The position numbers and the translations under genes are program-made. Below, one piece after another: positions 1 to 5,672 of a stretch of DNA of 12,650 nucleotides. The stretch's first letter is position 1; every line of letters begins with the position of its first letter. This stretch comes from RGIG6353 sp045535585 (GTDB lineage: Bacteria > Bacillota > Clostridia > Oscillospirales > SIG627): positions 1-12,650 of the forward strand of contig JAZSLY010000013.1 in NCBI GenBank assembly GCA_045535585.1, in the 5' to 3' direction. The notes beneath the pieces were generated by a model that saw only the letters and a list, made by a program, of their open reading frames with translations, made no database searches and was not told where the DNA came from.

Positions 1-8
1 CATTGTTT

Positions 9-261
9 GTGTTACAGTTTTCATGACGAGTGGTTTATCCTCCTGTTTGTTTTGTCTGAGCAACTTAACTGTAACACAGGATTTTCCATTCGTCACTACT
101 TTTTTATTTCTTTTTGTAACACATCTATTGTAAACCTACAGACAATATTTATTTTATTTACCACCGCCTCTTGCAAAAAAAATGAAACTCTGTTATAATA
201 CATTATTATACTTGTAGAAAAAAGTGATATTTGCACATATTCTGCATATTATTGGTAACAC
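9..261. repeat. Four scattered GTAACAC motifs upstream of the MATE gene
   Basis: The heptamer GTAACAC occurs at 71-77, 116-122 and 255-261, and inverted (GTGTTAC) at 9-15. The first two extend to a 9-bp inverted pair, GTGTTACAG at 9-17 and CTGTAACAC at 69-77. The last copy lies in the leader between the promoter and the start codon of the MATE gene. Repeated motifs around a promoter can be regulator sites, but the region is AT-rich and no regulator gene is visible. The rest of 1-279 holds no gene I would support. Confidence 0.3.
171..199 (+). promoter_or_regulatory. Extended -10 sigma-A type promoter of the MATE gene
   Basis: TTGCAA at 171-176 and TATAAT at 194-199 are separated by 17 bases, and TG at 191-192 forms an extended -10 element. 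Transcription would start near 206, leaving a leader of about 75 nt before the ATG at 280. The match to the vegetative consensus is strong. The MATE gene and perhaps the mgtC-like gene downstream would be transcribed from here. Confidence 0.75.
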
Positions 262-279
262 CACGAAAGAAGTGAAACA

Positions 280-1617
280 ATGAAGGATCTGACGCGGGGA
301 AACGTCTATAAGAATTTTATTCTTTTTGCCATTCCTATGGTGCTTGCAGGCGTTTTTTCCCAGGCTTATTCAATAATTGACACCGCTATTGCGGGAAAAT
401 TTATCGGTGAGAGCGCTCTTGCCGCTATCGGCGCTACCTCTCCCCTAATCAGCTTTATTTCCTCTGCCTTCTGGGGCTTTAACTCTGGCATTGCCGTCTA
501 TATTGCCCACCTATTCGGCGCAAAGAGCTATAAAGGCATAAAGGACACCATTCTCACCTGCGTTTTGCCCGAAATTTTGTTGATGCTGACTATCGCTACC
601 ACTCTCATTGTCTTCCGTCACCAGATATTCAGCCTTCTGAAAGTTGACGAAAAGATATACGCCGACGCTATGGCGTACTTCGTCACCTACGTGGCAGGCT
701 ATTTTTTAGTAATTCTCAACGACACTGGAGTGAAGATTACAAACGCCCTCGGCATCTCCGAATATCCCTTCTATATGTCCCTTCTTGCAGCCCTCTTAAA
801 CGTATCGGGCAACCTATTTACCGTGCTTTATCTCAAATGGGGCGTCTTTGGACTTGCCTTCTCCTCGGTGTTCTCGGCGCTAATTGTGAATATCGCCTAT
901 TTCATTAAAATCGCCTCTTGTCTCAAAGACCTCGGGGTCTCTCGCCACAAGGCACGCTTTGACGGCTTTATTCTCCGTGATTCTTCAAAATACACTCTTT
1001 CCAATATGGCACAGCAGGGAATTATGTATACCTCGGGCGTTATCGTGTCGCCTATGATAAACACTCTCGGTCCCGACGCCACCGCGTCATATACCGTCTG
1101 CCTGCAGGTCTATAACATTATTGCAACCGTTTATCAAAACTCCACCAAAACTCTTTCAAACTTTACGGCGCAGGCAGAGGGCGCAGGTAAAAGGAGCATA
1201 CTTAAAAAGGGTGTCACGGCAGGTCTCGTGCAATCCATTCTCTTCGCTCTGCCTCTCGTTCTCAGCTGCATTTTCCTCCCCCGTGAAATAGCAGGAATTT
1301 TCCTTGACGAAAACGCTACACCCACGACGGTTTCGTACTCGGTAACCTTCTTGAAATATTATCTCCCTCTGGTTTTAATAAACGTTCTGGCAAACCTTTT
1401 CCACGCCTTTTTCAGAGGGCTTGGAAGCCGTGCACCGCTTATTTTATCTACGGTTTTTGGAAGCCTTGCACGAATTATATTTTCCTATTTTCTCATACCG
1501 CAAATGGGTATGCAGGGTATGTTCACGGGCTGGGTAATGTTCTGGCTCTTCGACGCCCTCTGCGGTGTGTTATACTATATCGGTTTTTTACGAAACGAAA
1601 AGCAAAAAAGCGGCTAG
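280..1617 (+). CDS. MATE family efflux transporter
   Basis: Predicted polytopic membrane protein of 445 residues, the usual length for multidrug and toxic compound extrusion (MATE) antiporters, which export cationic drugs or metabolites in exchange for Na+ or H+. The N-terminus has the family pattern: a short polar start, a helix with 'FAIPMVLAGVFSQAYSIIDT' around residues 15-34, then 'GKFIGESALAAIGATSPL'. About twelve hydrophobic segments follow in two halves, with the short basic tail expected at the C-terminus. The start at 280 has only a modest ribosome binding site (GAAAGAAG about 8 bases upstream) but gives the canonical N-terminus. The last five codons and the TAG stop lie inside the first copy of a 106-bp tandem repeat, so the extreme C-terminus (KQKSG) is repeat-derived. 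The substrate cannot be told from sequence. The family call is firm. Confidence 0.93.
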   Translation: MKDLTRGNVYKNFILFAIPMVLAGVFSQAYSIIDTAIAGKFIGESALAAIGATSPLISFISSAFWGFNSGIAVYIAHLFGAKSYKGIKDTILTCVLPEILLMLTIATTLIVFRHQIFSLLKVDEKIYADAMAYFVTYVAGYFLVILNDTGVKITNALGISEYPFYMSLLAALLNVSGNLFTVLYLKWGVFGLAFSSVFSALIVNIAYFIKIASCLKDLGVSRHKARFDGFILRDSSKYTLSNMAQQGIMYTSGVIVSPMINTLGPDATASYTVCLQVYNIIATVYQNSTKTLSNFTAQAEGAGKRSILKKGVTAGLVQSILFALPLVLSCIFLPREIAGIFLDENATPTTVSYSVTFLKYYLPLVLINVLANLFHAFFRGLGSRAPLILSTVFGSLARIIFSYFLIPQMGMQGMFTGWVMFWLFDALCGVLYYIGFLRNEKQKSG

Positions 1618-1916
1618 CAGCCGCTGGCATATCTCGCCTATCGTAATGCGTTTTTTACCTAAATAAAGAAAAACGGCGAGGTCCCATTTAATGCAATTTC
1701 CTAGTAAGCAAAAAAGCGGCTAGCAGCCGCTGGCATATCTCGCCTATCGTAATGCGTTTTTTACCTAAATAAAGAAAAACGGCGAGGTCCCATTTAATGC
1801 AATTTCCTAGTAAGCAAAAAAGCGGCTAGCAGCCGCCGGCATATCTCGCCTATCGTAATGCATTTTTAGCTAAAGAAAGGAAAACGGCGAGGTCCCATTT
1901 AATGCAATTTCTTAGT
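1600..1916. repeat. Three tandem copies of a 106-bp repeat
   Basis: Copies lie at 1600-1705, 1706-1811 and 1812-1916. Copies 1 and 2 are identical over all 106 bases. Copy 3 is one base shorter and carries several substitutions, most of them in the middle segment. Each unit has a perfect hairpin GCGGCT-AGC-AGCCGC preceded by six A residues, so on the minus strand it reads as a stem followed by T6, the form of an intrinsic terminator pointing left. A second, longer-range inverted repeat follows: CTCGCC pairs with GGCGAG and, inside it, CGTTTTT pairs with AAAAACG. The array starts within the 3' end of the MATE gene. After copy 3 the unit's opening bases recur in altered form (AAACAAAAAAGGAG) and supply the ribosome binding site of the next gene. 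No plus-strand promoter is evident inside the array. Confidence 0.97.
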
Positions 1917-1936
1917 AAACAAAAAAGGAGTATTTA

Positions 1937-2641
1937 ATGGATTTTATTACAGATTTTTTTAAAAGCAATACAATGGAATGGGTATACCTTTTGAGAATAA
2001 TTATCGCCTGCCTTTGCGGAGGCGCAATAGGTATTGAAAGAACCCTGAGACAAAAGGATGCAGGCTTCAGGACTCACGTCATAGTTGCACTGGGTGCCGC
2101 CCTTATAATGATTATTTCAAAGTACGGCTTTCTTGATATGCTCTCCTACGAAGGTCTGCGTGCCGACGCATCGAGAATTGCCTCCAACGTAGTAACGGGA
2201 ATTTCCTTTCTGGGCGCAGGAATGATTTTCGTCAAGGGCACTAACATCAAGGGACTGACCACCGCCGCAGGTATCTGGTCCACCGCCGCCGTGGGAATGG
2301 CAATAGGCGCAGGGCTTTACATAACGGGTGTGGTGTCAACCGTGGTTATTATCGTAATACAAATTCTCTTCCATACCTTCCTCATCGGCTTTGACAAAAT
2401 TCTTGCCAACGATAACTCCTTTGATATGGTGGTTTCTCTTAAAAATACCGAGGGCGCCCTGGAGCGCTTCAAGAAAATTTTAGACGACCACGATATCAGA
2501 GTATGCGACAGTAAATTCACTATTGACGAAAACCGCAATTTCACAATAGTCCTCACCGTTTCGGGTGATGCAAAGCCCGATGCTCCAAAGATTTTGGAGA
2601 TTTTCAATGCGGAAGAGGATATAATGGCGATCAATCTGTAA
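1937..2641 (+). CDS. MgtC/SapB family membrane protein
   Basis: Protein of 234 residues. Residues from about 14 to 150 form the hydrophobic MgtC/SapB domain, with the recognisable stretches 'CGGAIGIERTLRQKDAGFRTH', 'GISFLGAGMIFV' and 'GLTTAAGIWSTAAVGMAIG'. The last 75 or so residues form a soluble, ACT-like regulatory domain, as in many family members. MgtC proteins are linked to growth in low magnesium and to modulation of the F1Fo ATPase in pathogens; in commensal Firmicutes the role is largely unassigned. The start at 1937 is set by a strong GGAG seven bases upstream (1927-1930). The gene follows the MATE gene on the same strand, separated by the 106-bp repeat array, and no clear promoter lies in between, so it may depend on read-through across the repeats or on a promoter I cannot recognise. 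No M-box type magnesium riboswitch was recognised upstream. Confidence 0.93.
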   Translation: MDFITDFFKSNTMEWVYLLRIIIACLCGGAIGIERTLRQKDAGFRTHVIVALGAALIMIISKYGFLDMLSYEGLRADASRIASNVVTGISFLGAGMIFVKGTNIKGLTTAAGIWSTAAVGMAIGAGLYITGVVSTVVIIVIQILFHTFLIGFDKILANDNSFDMVVSLKNTEGALERFKKILDDHDIRVCDSKFTIDENRNFTIVLTVSGDAKPDAPKILEIFNAEEDIMAINL

Positions 2642-2642
2642 G

Positions 2643-2670
2643 TGATGAATGATGAGTGCTAAATGCTGAA
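2643..2670 (+). repeat. Degenerate heptanucleotide repeats
   Basis: Four units of seven bases, TGATGAA, TGATGAG, TGCTAAA and TGCTGAA, directly follow the mgtC-like stop codon and end in TTAA. The same heptad family occurs in the opposite orientation at 9426-9467, again just before the same 37-nt hairpin. Confidence 0.7.
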
Positions 2671-2678
2671 TTAACATA

Positions 2679-2715
2679 GGGGCTGTAAAAAACTCTAACG
2701 AGTTTTTACAGCCCC
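2679..2715. terminator. 37-nt hairpin, identical to one at 9481-9517
   Basis: The arms GGGGCTGTAAAAAACTC and GAGTTTTTACAGCCCC pair over 16 bp with a single bulged A around a TAAC loop. It lies 37 bases after the mgtC-like stop, between convergent genes, so it may act as a terminator in both directions, though a run of T residues after the stem is lacking. The exact sequence recurs at 9481-9517, also between convergent genes. Confidence 0.65.
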
Positions 2716-2732
2716 AAACTCTTTCTTACAGA

Positions 2733-2855
2733 AGGAGATAGAAAAAACTCATTATTGAGTTTTTTCCTTAAAAGCTACTGTAAATAAAATTAAAAATAAC
2801 TCTAAAAACCAATACTTTTTTGTTTTTGACGGTCTGGACTTTTTTAACATCTCCT
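2733..2855. repeat. AGGAGAT-bounded element, short copy
   Basis: A 123-bp segment bounded by the inverted repeat AGGAGAT (2733-2739) and ATCTCCT (2849-2855). It shares the left end, an A/T hairpin, the motif TTTTTTGTTTTTGAC and the right end TTTTTAACATCTCCT with the longer copy at 9526-9743, in the same orientation. Compared with that copy it lacks about 96 bp after the left end, which would be explained by deletion between two A5 tracts. It ends five bases from the stop codon of the 96-residue gene. No transposase is present, so mobility is only inferred. Confidence 0.7.
2742..2765. terminator. Symmetric A/T-flanked hairpin, bidirectional terminator candidate
   Basis: AAAAAACTCA and TGAGTTTTTT form a perfect 10-bp inverted repeat around TTAT. 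Read on either strand it gives a CTCA/TGAG stem followed by six T residues, so it could end transcripts from the mgtC-like gene and from the leftward ireB unit. The GC content of the stem is low, which weakens the call. A matching hairpin is at 9633-9654. Confidence 0.55.
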
Positions 2856-2859
2856 GCTG

Positions 2860-3150
2860 TTATTGTAATGCGTTATTTAACCAAGATATTCCGTAGTCAA
2901 GCGCCTCGTAAAGACCCTGCTTCATACCCTGCTTGATAGAGCGCTCGAGAGTAGACAGACTCTTGTCGGTGCTTTGTACCTGAATGAGAATATTGTCGGG
3001 CACGTCCTCGCCGTGTACCTTCTTATAGGTAAGAACGGTGAGCACCAGAATAGCCTTGTCGTTCGGGTCGCCGTAGCAGATGATGTTGTCCTTCTTTACC
3101 AAGGGCTTTCCCTTATAGGTAGAAAAGCCTTCCAAAACCGTATTAGCCAT
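2860..3150 (-). CDS. Conserved-looking hypothetical protein, 96 residues, downstream of ireB
   Basis: I do not recognise this protein. It starts at 3150 behind a strong GGAGG ribosome binding site and begins 14 bases after the ireB-like stop codon, so the two are almost certainly cotranscribed. The predicted product is soluble, without a signal peptide or membrane segment. The first half looks like beta strands ('YKGKPLVKKDNIICYGD', then 'AILVLTVLTYKKV' and 'NILIQVQSTD'), and the last 30 or so residues look like one or two amphipathic helices ending in 'GLYEALDYGISWLNNALQ'. In many Firmicutes the gene after ireB is ruvX (yqgF); this is not RuvX, which is longer and has RNase H-like motifs absent here. 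The ribosome binding site, tight spacing and plausible fold make it a real gene; its function is unknown. Confidence 0.82.
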   Translation of the reverse strand: MANTVLEGFSTYKGKPLVKKDNIICYGDPNDKAILVLTVLTYKKVHGEDVPDNILIQVQSTDKSLSTLERSIKQGMKQGLYEALDYGISWLNNALQ

Positions 3151-3164
3151 AATTTTCCTCCGCG

Positions 3165-3425
3165 TTATTCTACGATGTTAAGATACTTTTTGATCATTGC
3201 CGCCAAAACCTCGTCTCTGTCGAGCTTGCAGATAAGGGCGCGGGCGTTGTTGTGATTGGTGATGTAGGTGGGGTCCTGAGAAATGAAATAGCCCACCAGC
3301 TGATTTACGGGGTCGTAGCCCTTCTCGTTAAGAGACTCGTAAACCGACGAGAGAATTCTGTGAATTTCCTGCTCTCTCAAATCCTGAACGGGAAAGGTCA
3401 TTGTAACTTCTTTATTTTCAAGCAT
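3165..3425 (-). CDS. ireB: IreB family regulatory phosphoprotein (UPF0297)
   Basis: Small protein of 86 residues, the normal size for the IreB/UPF0297 family. Diagnostic stretches are 'ILSSVYESLNEKGYDPVNQL' (about 25-44), 'VGYFISQDPTYITNHNNAR' (about 45-63) and the end 'DRDEVLAAMIKKYL'. In Enterococcus faecalis IreB is phosphorylated on N-terminal threonines by the PASTA-domain kinase IreK and opposes cephalosporin resistance; here Thr8 and Thr10 are the candidate sites. The start at 3425 has AAGGAG at proper distance; a start at Met9 would remove Thr8 and lacks a good site. The gene lies about 40 bases after the rnpB 3' end with no clear terminator or promoter between, so it may be transcribed by read-through from the rnpB promoter. 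No kinase or phosphatase partner is in the window. Confidence 0.92.
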   Translation of the reverse strand: MLENKEVTMTFPVQDLREQEIHRILSSVYESLNEKGYDPVNQLVGYFISQDPTYITNHNNARALICKLDRDEVLAAMIKKYLNIVE

Positions 3426-3465
3426 TTTAGTTCTCTCCTTTGCTTTTTACTATGAATTGCTATTA

Positions 3466-3832
3466 GTAAGGACCGAATCTATAAGCCGGGTTTTGTCCAG
3501 GGGGAGACCCCCTTGTACGATCATCTATCTTGGATGGCAGTCGCCTGCCACCTCATGCCACCTTCGAGGACTTATCAGGCGGATATGAGATTACTCTCGC
3601 CTCTTGCGGTGTTGCTCCGGATAGGGTTTACATGGCAGCGACGTCTCCGCCGCCCCGGTGAGCTCTTACCTCGCCTTTCCATCCTTACCGACAAAGTCGG
3701 CGGTATCTTTCTGTTGCACTTTCCCTAAAGTCGCCTTCGGCAGACGTTATCTGCTATCCTTGCCATACGGAGCCCGGACTTTCCTCATAACAGGGCTTTC
3801 GCCCTTGTCACGCAATCGTCCGATTCGGTCAG
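3466..3832 (-). ncRNA. rnpB: RNase P RNA, bacterial class A
   Basis: Catalytic RNA of ribonuclease P, which matures the 5' ends of tRNAs. On the minus strand the conserved core is present in order: GAGGAAAGTCCGGGCTC near the 5' end (about 3786-3770), GTGCAACAGAAAGAT (about 3722-3708), GAGGTAAGAGCTCACCGG in the specificity region, and ACAAAACCCGGCTTAT close to the 3' end (P4 3' strand). The closing helix P1 is visible as GACCGAATC (3830-3822) pairing with GATTCGGTC (3479-3471), which fixes the boundaries to within a few bases. A G-rich hairpin just before the 3' P4 strand fits P15. The overall layout suits the ancestral type A found in Clostridia rather than the Bacillus type B. Exact mature ends are uncertain by about five bases. 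Confidence 0.96.
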
Positions 3833-3853
3833 ATTTTACACTTTTGCTTATAT

Positions 3854-3882
3854 ATTATAACCTATAAATTTAATTTTGTCAA
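3854..3882 (-). promoter_or_regulatory. Consensus sigma-A promoter of rnpB
   Basis: On the minus strand TTGACA (3882-3877) and TATAAT (3859-3854) are spaced by exactly 17 bases, a perfect vegetative promoter. The start point would be near 3847, about 15 bases before the P1 helix of rnpB. Such strength fits an abundant stable RNA. It probably also feeds the ireB gene and the 96-residue gene. Confidence 0.88.
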
Positions 3883-3920
3883 ATGTATTGCGAAAAATAA
3901 AAAATAATTGTATAATATAA

Positions 3921-3949
3921 TTGTCTTATTGTGCCGTAATTTTTATAAT
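3921..3949 (+). promoter_or_regulatory. Promoter of the ABC transporter operon
   Basis: TTGTCT at 3921-3926 and TATAAT at 3944-3949 are spaced by 17 bases, giving a start near 3956 and a 55-nt leader before the ATG at 4011. The -35 boxes of this promoter and of rnpB lie back to back, 38 bp apart. Confidence 0.68.
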
Positions 3950-4010
3950 GTACAAAATTTGTTTATATTTATGTGTTATGATATTACGAATGTGACAAGG
4001 AGGTCGAAAT

Positions 4011-4955
4011 ATGATTGAGATCAAATCACTCACCAAGGTTTTTGGAGATAACGTTGCGGTAGACAATCTTGATTTTACCATAGGCAACGGTACGATAGTA
4101 GGCTTTTTAGGCCCTAACGGAGCAGGAAAAAGCACCACGATGAACATTCTGACGGGCTACCTTTCCGCTACCTCGGGCTCGGCTGTTATTAACGGCGCAG
4201 ACGTCTTTGAAGAGCCACGCCGTGCAAAGCAGAATATAGGCTTTCTGCCCGAGCAGCCGCCCTTATACATAGATATGACGGTCATCGAGTACCTGAAATT
4301 CGTTTATGACCTTAAAGGTGCAACTCTTCCTCGCCGTGAGCATCTGGACGAGATATGCGAAATGACGGGAATAAGCCACGTTAAAAAGAGACTTATTAAA
4401 AATCTTTCAAAGGGCTACCGTCAGCGTGTGGGAATAGCTCAGGCGCTTGTGGGCGACCCCAGCGTGCTGATTTTCGACGAGCCCACCGTTGGTCTTGACC
4501 CCAACCAGATAGTCGAGATAAGACAGCTTATAAAATCTCTCGGCAAAAAGCACACCGTCATTCTTTCCACCCATATTCTCTCGGAGGTGCAGGCGGTTTG
4601 CGACAGAGTTATCATTATAAATAAGGGCAAAATAGTTGCCGACTCTCCCACCGAAAGCCTTCTTGCAAACACCGCAGGCGTGGTGAAATACAGATTGAAG
4701 CTGACGGGCAGAGAAAAGGGACAGCTTGAAAAGCTCCTTTCCTCCATTGAGGGCGTGTCGTCGGTTTCCTTCGTTGACGGCAACGAGGAGGGCGTTTTGG
4801 AATTCATTATTGACACCGACCCGCAGATTGAGGTGCGCCCCATGCTCTTCAGAGCGCTGGCAGAGTGCGGAGTGGTTATGATGGGACTTGAAAACGTCAG
4901 CCTGACCCTTGAGGACATCTTCGCAAATCTTACACTCGGAAAGGAGACAAAGTAA
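4011..4955 (+). CDS. ABC transporter ATP-binding protein, GldA-like
   Basis: Cytoplasmic ATPase of 314 residues that would power the permease encoded next to it. All nucleotide-binding motifs are intact: Walker A GPNGAGKST at 34-42, Q-loop Gln82, signature LSKGY at 132-136, Walker B VLIFDEP at 152-158 with catalytic Glu157, D-loop 'VGLD', and switch His188 in 'STHILSEV'. The last 90 or so residues form the extra C-terminal domain typical of ABC-2 exporters of the CcmA/GldA type. The start is set by AAGGAGGT at 3997-4004. The stop overlaps the next start (TAATG), so the two are translationally coupled. The best match by context is the GldA-GldF-GldG class; in Bacteroidetes those proteins support gliding motility, but Firmicute relatives have no such role known. 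The substrate is unknown. Confidence 0.94.
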   Translation: MIEIKSLTKVFGDNVAVDNLDFTIGNGTIVGFLGPNGAGKSTTMNILTGYLSATSGSAVINGADVFEEPRRAKQNIGFLPEQPPLYIDMTVIEYLKFVYDLKGATLPRREHLDEICEMTGISHVKKRLIKNLSKGYRQRVGIAQALVGDPSVLIFDEPTVGLDPNQIVEIRQLIKSLGKKHTVILSTHILSEVQAVCDRVIIINKGKIVADSPTESLLANTAGVVKYRLKLTGREKGQLEKLLSSIEGVSSVSFVDGNEEGVLEFIIDTDPQIEVRPMLFRALAECGVVMMGLENVSLTLEDIFANLTLGKETK

Positions 4956-5659
4956 TGTTTGCCATTTACAAAAGAGAGCTTTCTCAATATTTTTCATCAA
5001 CCCTCGGATATATCTTTATGGCGGTTTTCCTTGCCCTTTCGGGTGTTCTCGTTTGGTTTACCACCTTCTTTTCGGCGTCAAGCTCATTTTCCGTTTACTT
5101 TTTCATTCTCATTTTCTTCTTTATAATACTCATTCCCATTCTGACGATGAGACTTTTAAGCGACGAGCGACGCACCAAGACGGAGCAGATATTGCTCACC
5201 TCGCCCGTGTCTCTTTCGGGCATCATAAGCGCCAAGTTTTTTGCGGCGCTGACCTTGTTTGAGGTGACCTTCCTTCTGTCCTTTTTAAACTTTATCCCGG
5301 TTTCCTTCTACGGAAAAATAAATATGGCGGAAATACTCTCCAATTTCGTGGGGCTGACCTGCCTTGCTTCCTCGCTGATTGCCATAGGCGTTTTCATCTC
5401 GGCACTCACCGAAAGCCAGTTTATTGCCGCTATCGGCTCTATCGCCACTATCCTCGGCTTACTTCTCGTAGGACTCTTTTCTTCGTCTATTACAAGCGAC
5501 TTTTTGCGAGTGGTGGTAAAGTGGTTTTCCATTCTTGACAGATACATCAATTTCAGATACGGAATTTTCGACGTTTCCTCCGTTCTTTACTATATTTCAA
5601 TTACTGCCATTTTTCTCTTCCTGACCGTCAGGGTTTACGAAAAGAGACGCTGGGCGTAA
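4955..5659 (+). CDS. ABC-2 type permease, GldF-like
   Basis: Integral membrane protein of 234 residues with about six hydrophobic segments and no large loop, the size of GldF/ABC-2 permeases. It starts with 'MFAIYKRELSQYFSSTLGYI', the characteristic amphipathic N-terminus of this class, and has 'MRLLSDERRTKTEQILLTSP' around residues 65-84, the cytoplasmic coupling segment that contacts the ATPase. Its ATG shares one base with the stop codon of the ATPase gene, with AAGGAGA as ribosome binding site inside the upstream gene. Together with that ATPase it should form the transport core; a dimer of each is expected. The gene that follows encodes an auxiliary protein with a large extracytoplasmic domain. 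Confidence 0.92.
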   Translation: MFAIYKRELSQYFSSTLGYIFMAVFLALSGVLVWFTTFFSASSSFSVYFFILIFFFIILIPILTMRLLSDERRTKTEQILLTSPVSLSGIISAKFFAALTLFEVTFLLSFLNFIPVSFYGKINMAEILSNFVGLTCLASSLIAIGVFISALTESQFIAAIGSIATILGLLLVGLFSSSITSDFLRVVVKWFSILDRYINFRYGIFDVSSVLYYISITAIFLFLTVRVYEKRRWA

Positions 5660-5672
5660 GGAGGGGTAAAAA

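Noticed and set aside
7..198. A 63-codon open frame at the left edge
   Set aside because: Rich in Phe, Ser and Cys, no ribosome binding site, overlaps the MATE promoter; it looks like chance.
1655..1898. A 10-codon minus-strand reading frame repeated in each 106-bp unit (1655-1687, 1761-1793, 1866-1898), beginning MGPRRF
   Set aside because: Frame length is kept in all three copies, but the differences in copy 3 change amino acids, its ribosome-binding-like AGGA is lost, and the conserved part coincides with the arm of an inverted repeat. No sign of selection on a peptide.
1600..1916. CRISPR array
   Set aside because: The repeats are contiguous 106-bp units without unique spacers, and no cas gene is present.
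1620..1936. Magnesium riboswitch (M-box) before the mgtC-like gene
   Set aside because: No conserved M-box sequence or fold could be recognised; the region is entirely the tandem repeat.
2863..2883. Similarity of GTAATGCGTT plus T-rich sequence here to the middle of the 106-bp repeat
   Set aside because: Only about 16 bases match, within coding sequence of the 96-residue gene; most likely chance.
3513..3867. Plus-strand open frames across the rnpB gene
   Set aside because: The region is clearly RNase P RNA on the minus strand, with P1 and P4 pairing and a consensus promoter.
4407..5000. Long minus-strand open frames opposite the ABC ATPase gene
   Set aside because: They mirror a gene with all ATPase motifs intact and have no ribosome binding site or recognisable domain. 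The same holds for those opposite the GldG-like and radical SAM genes.
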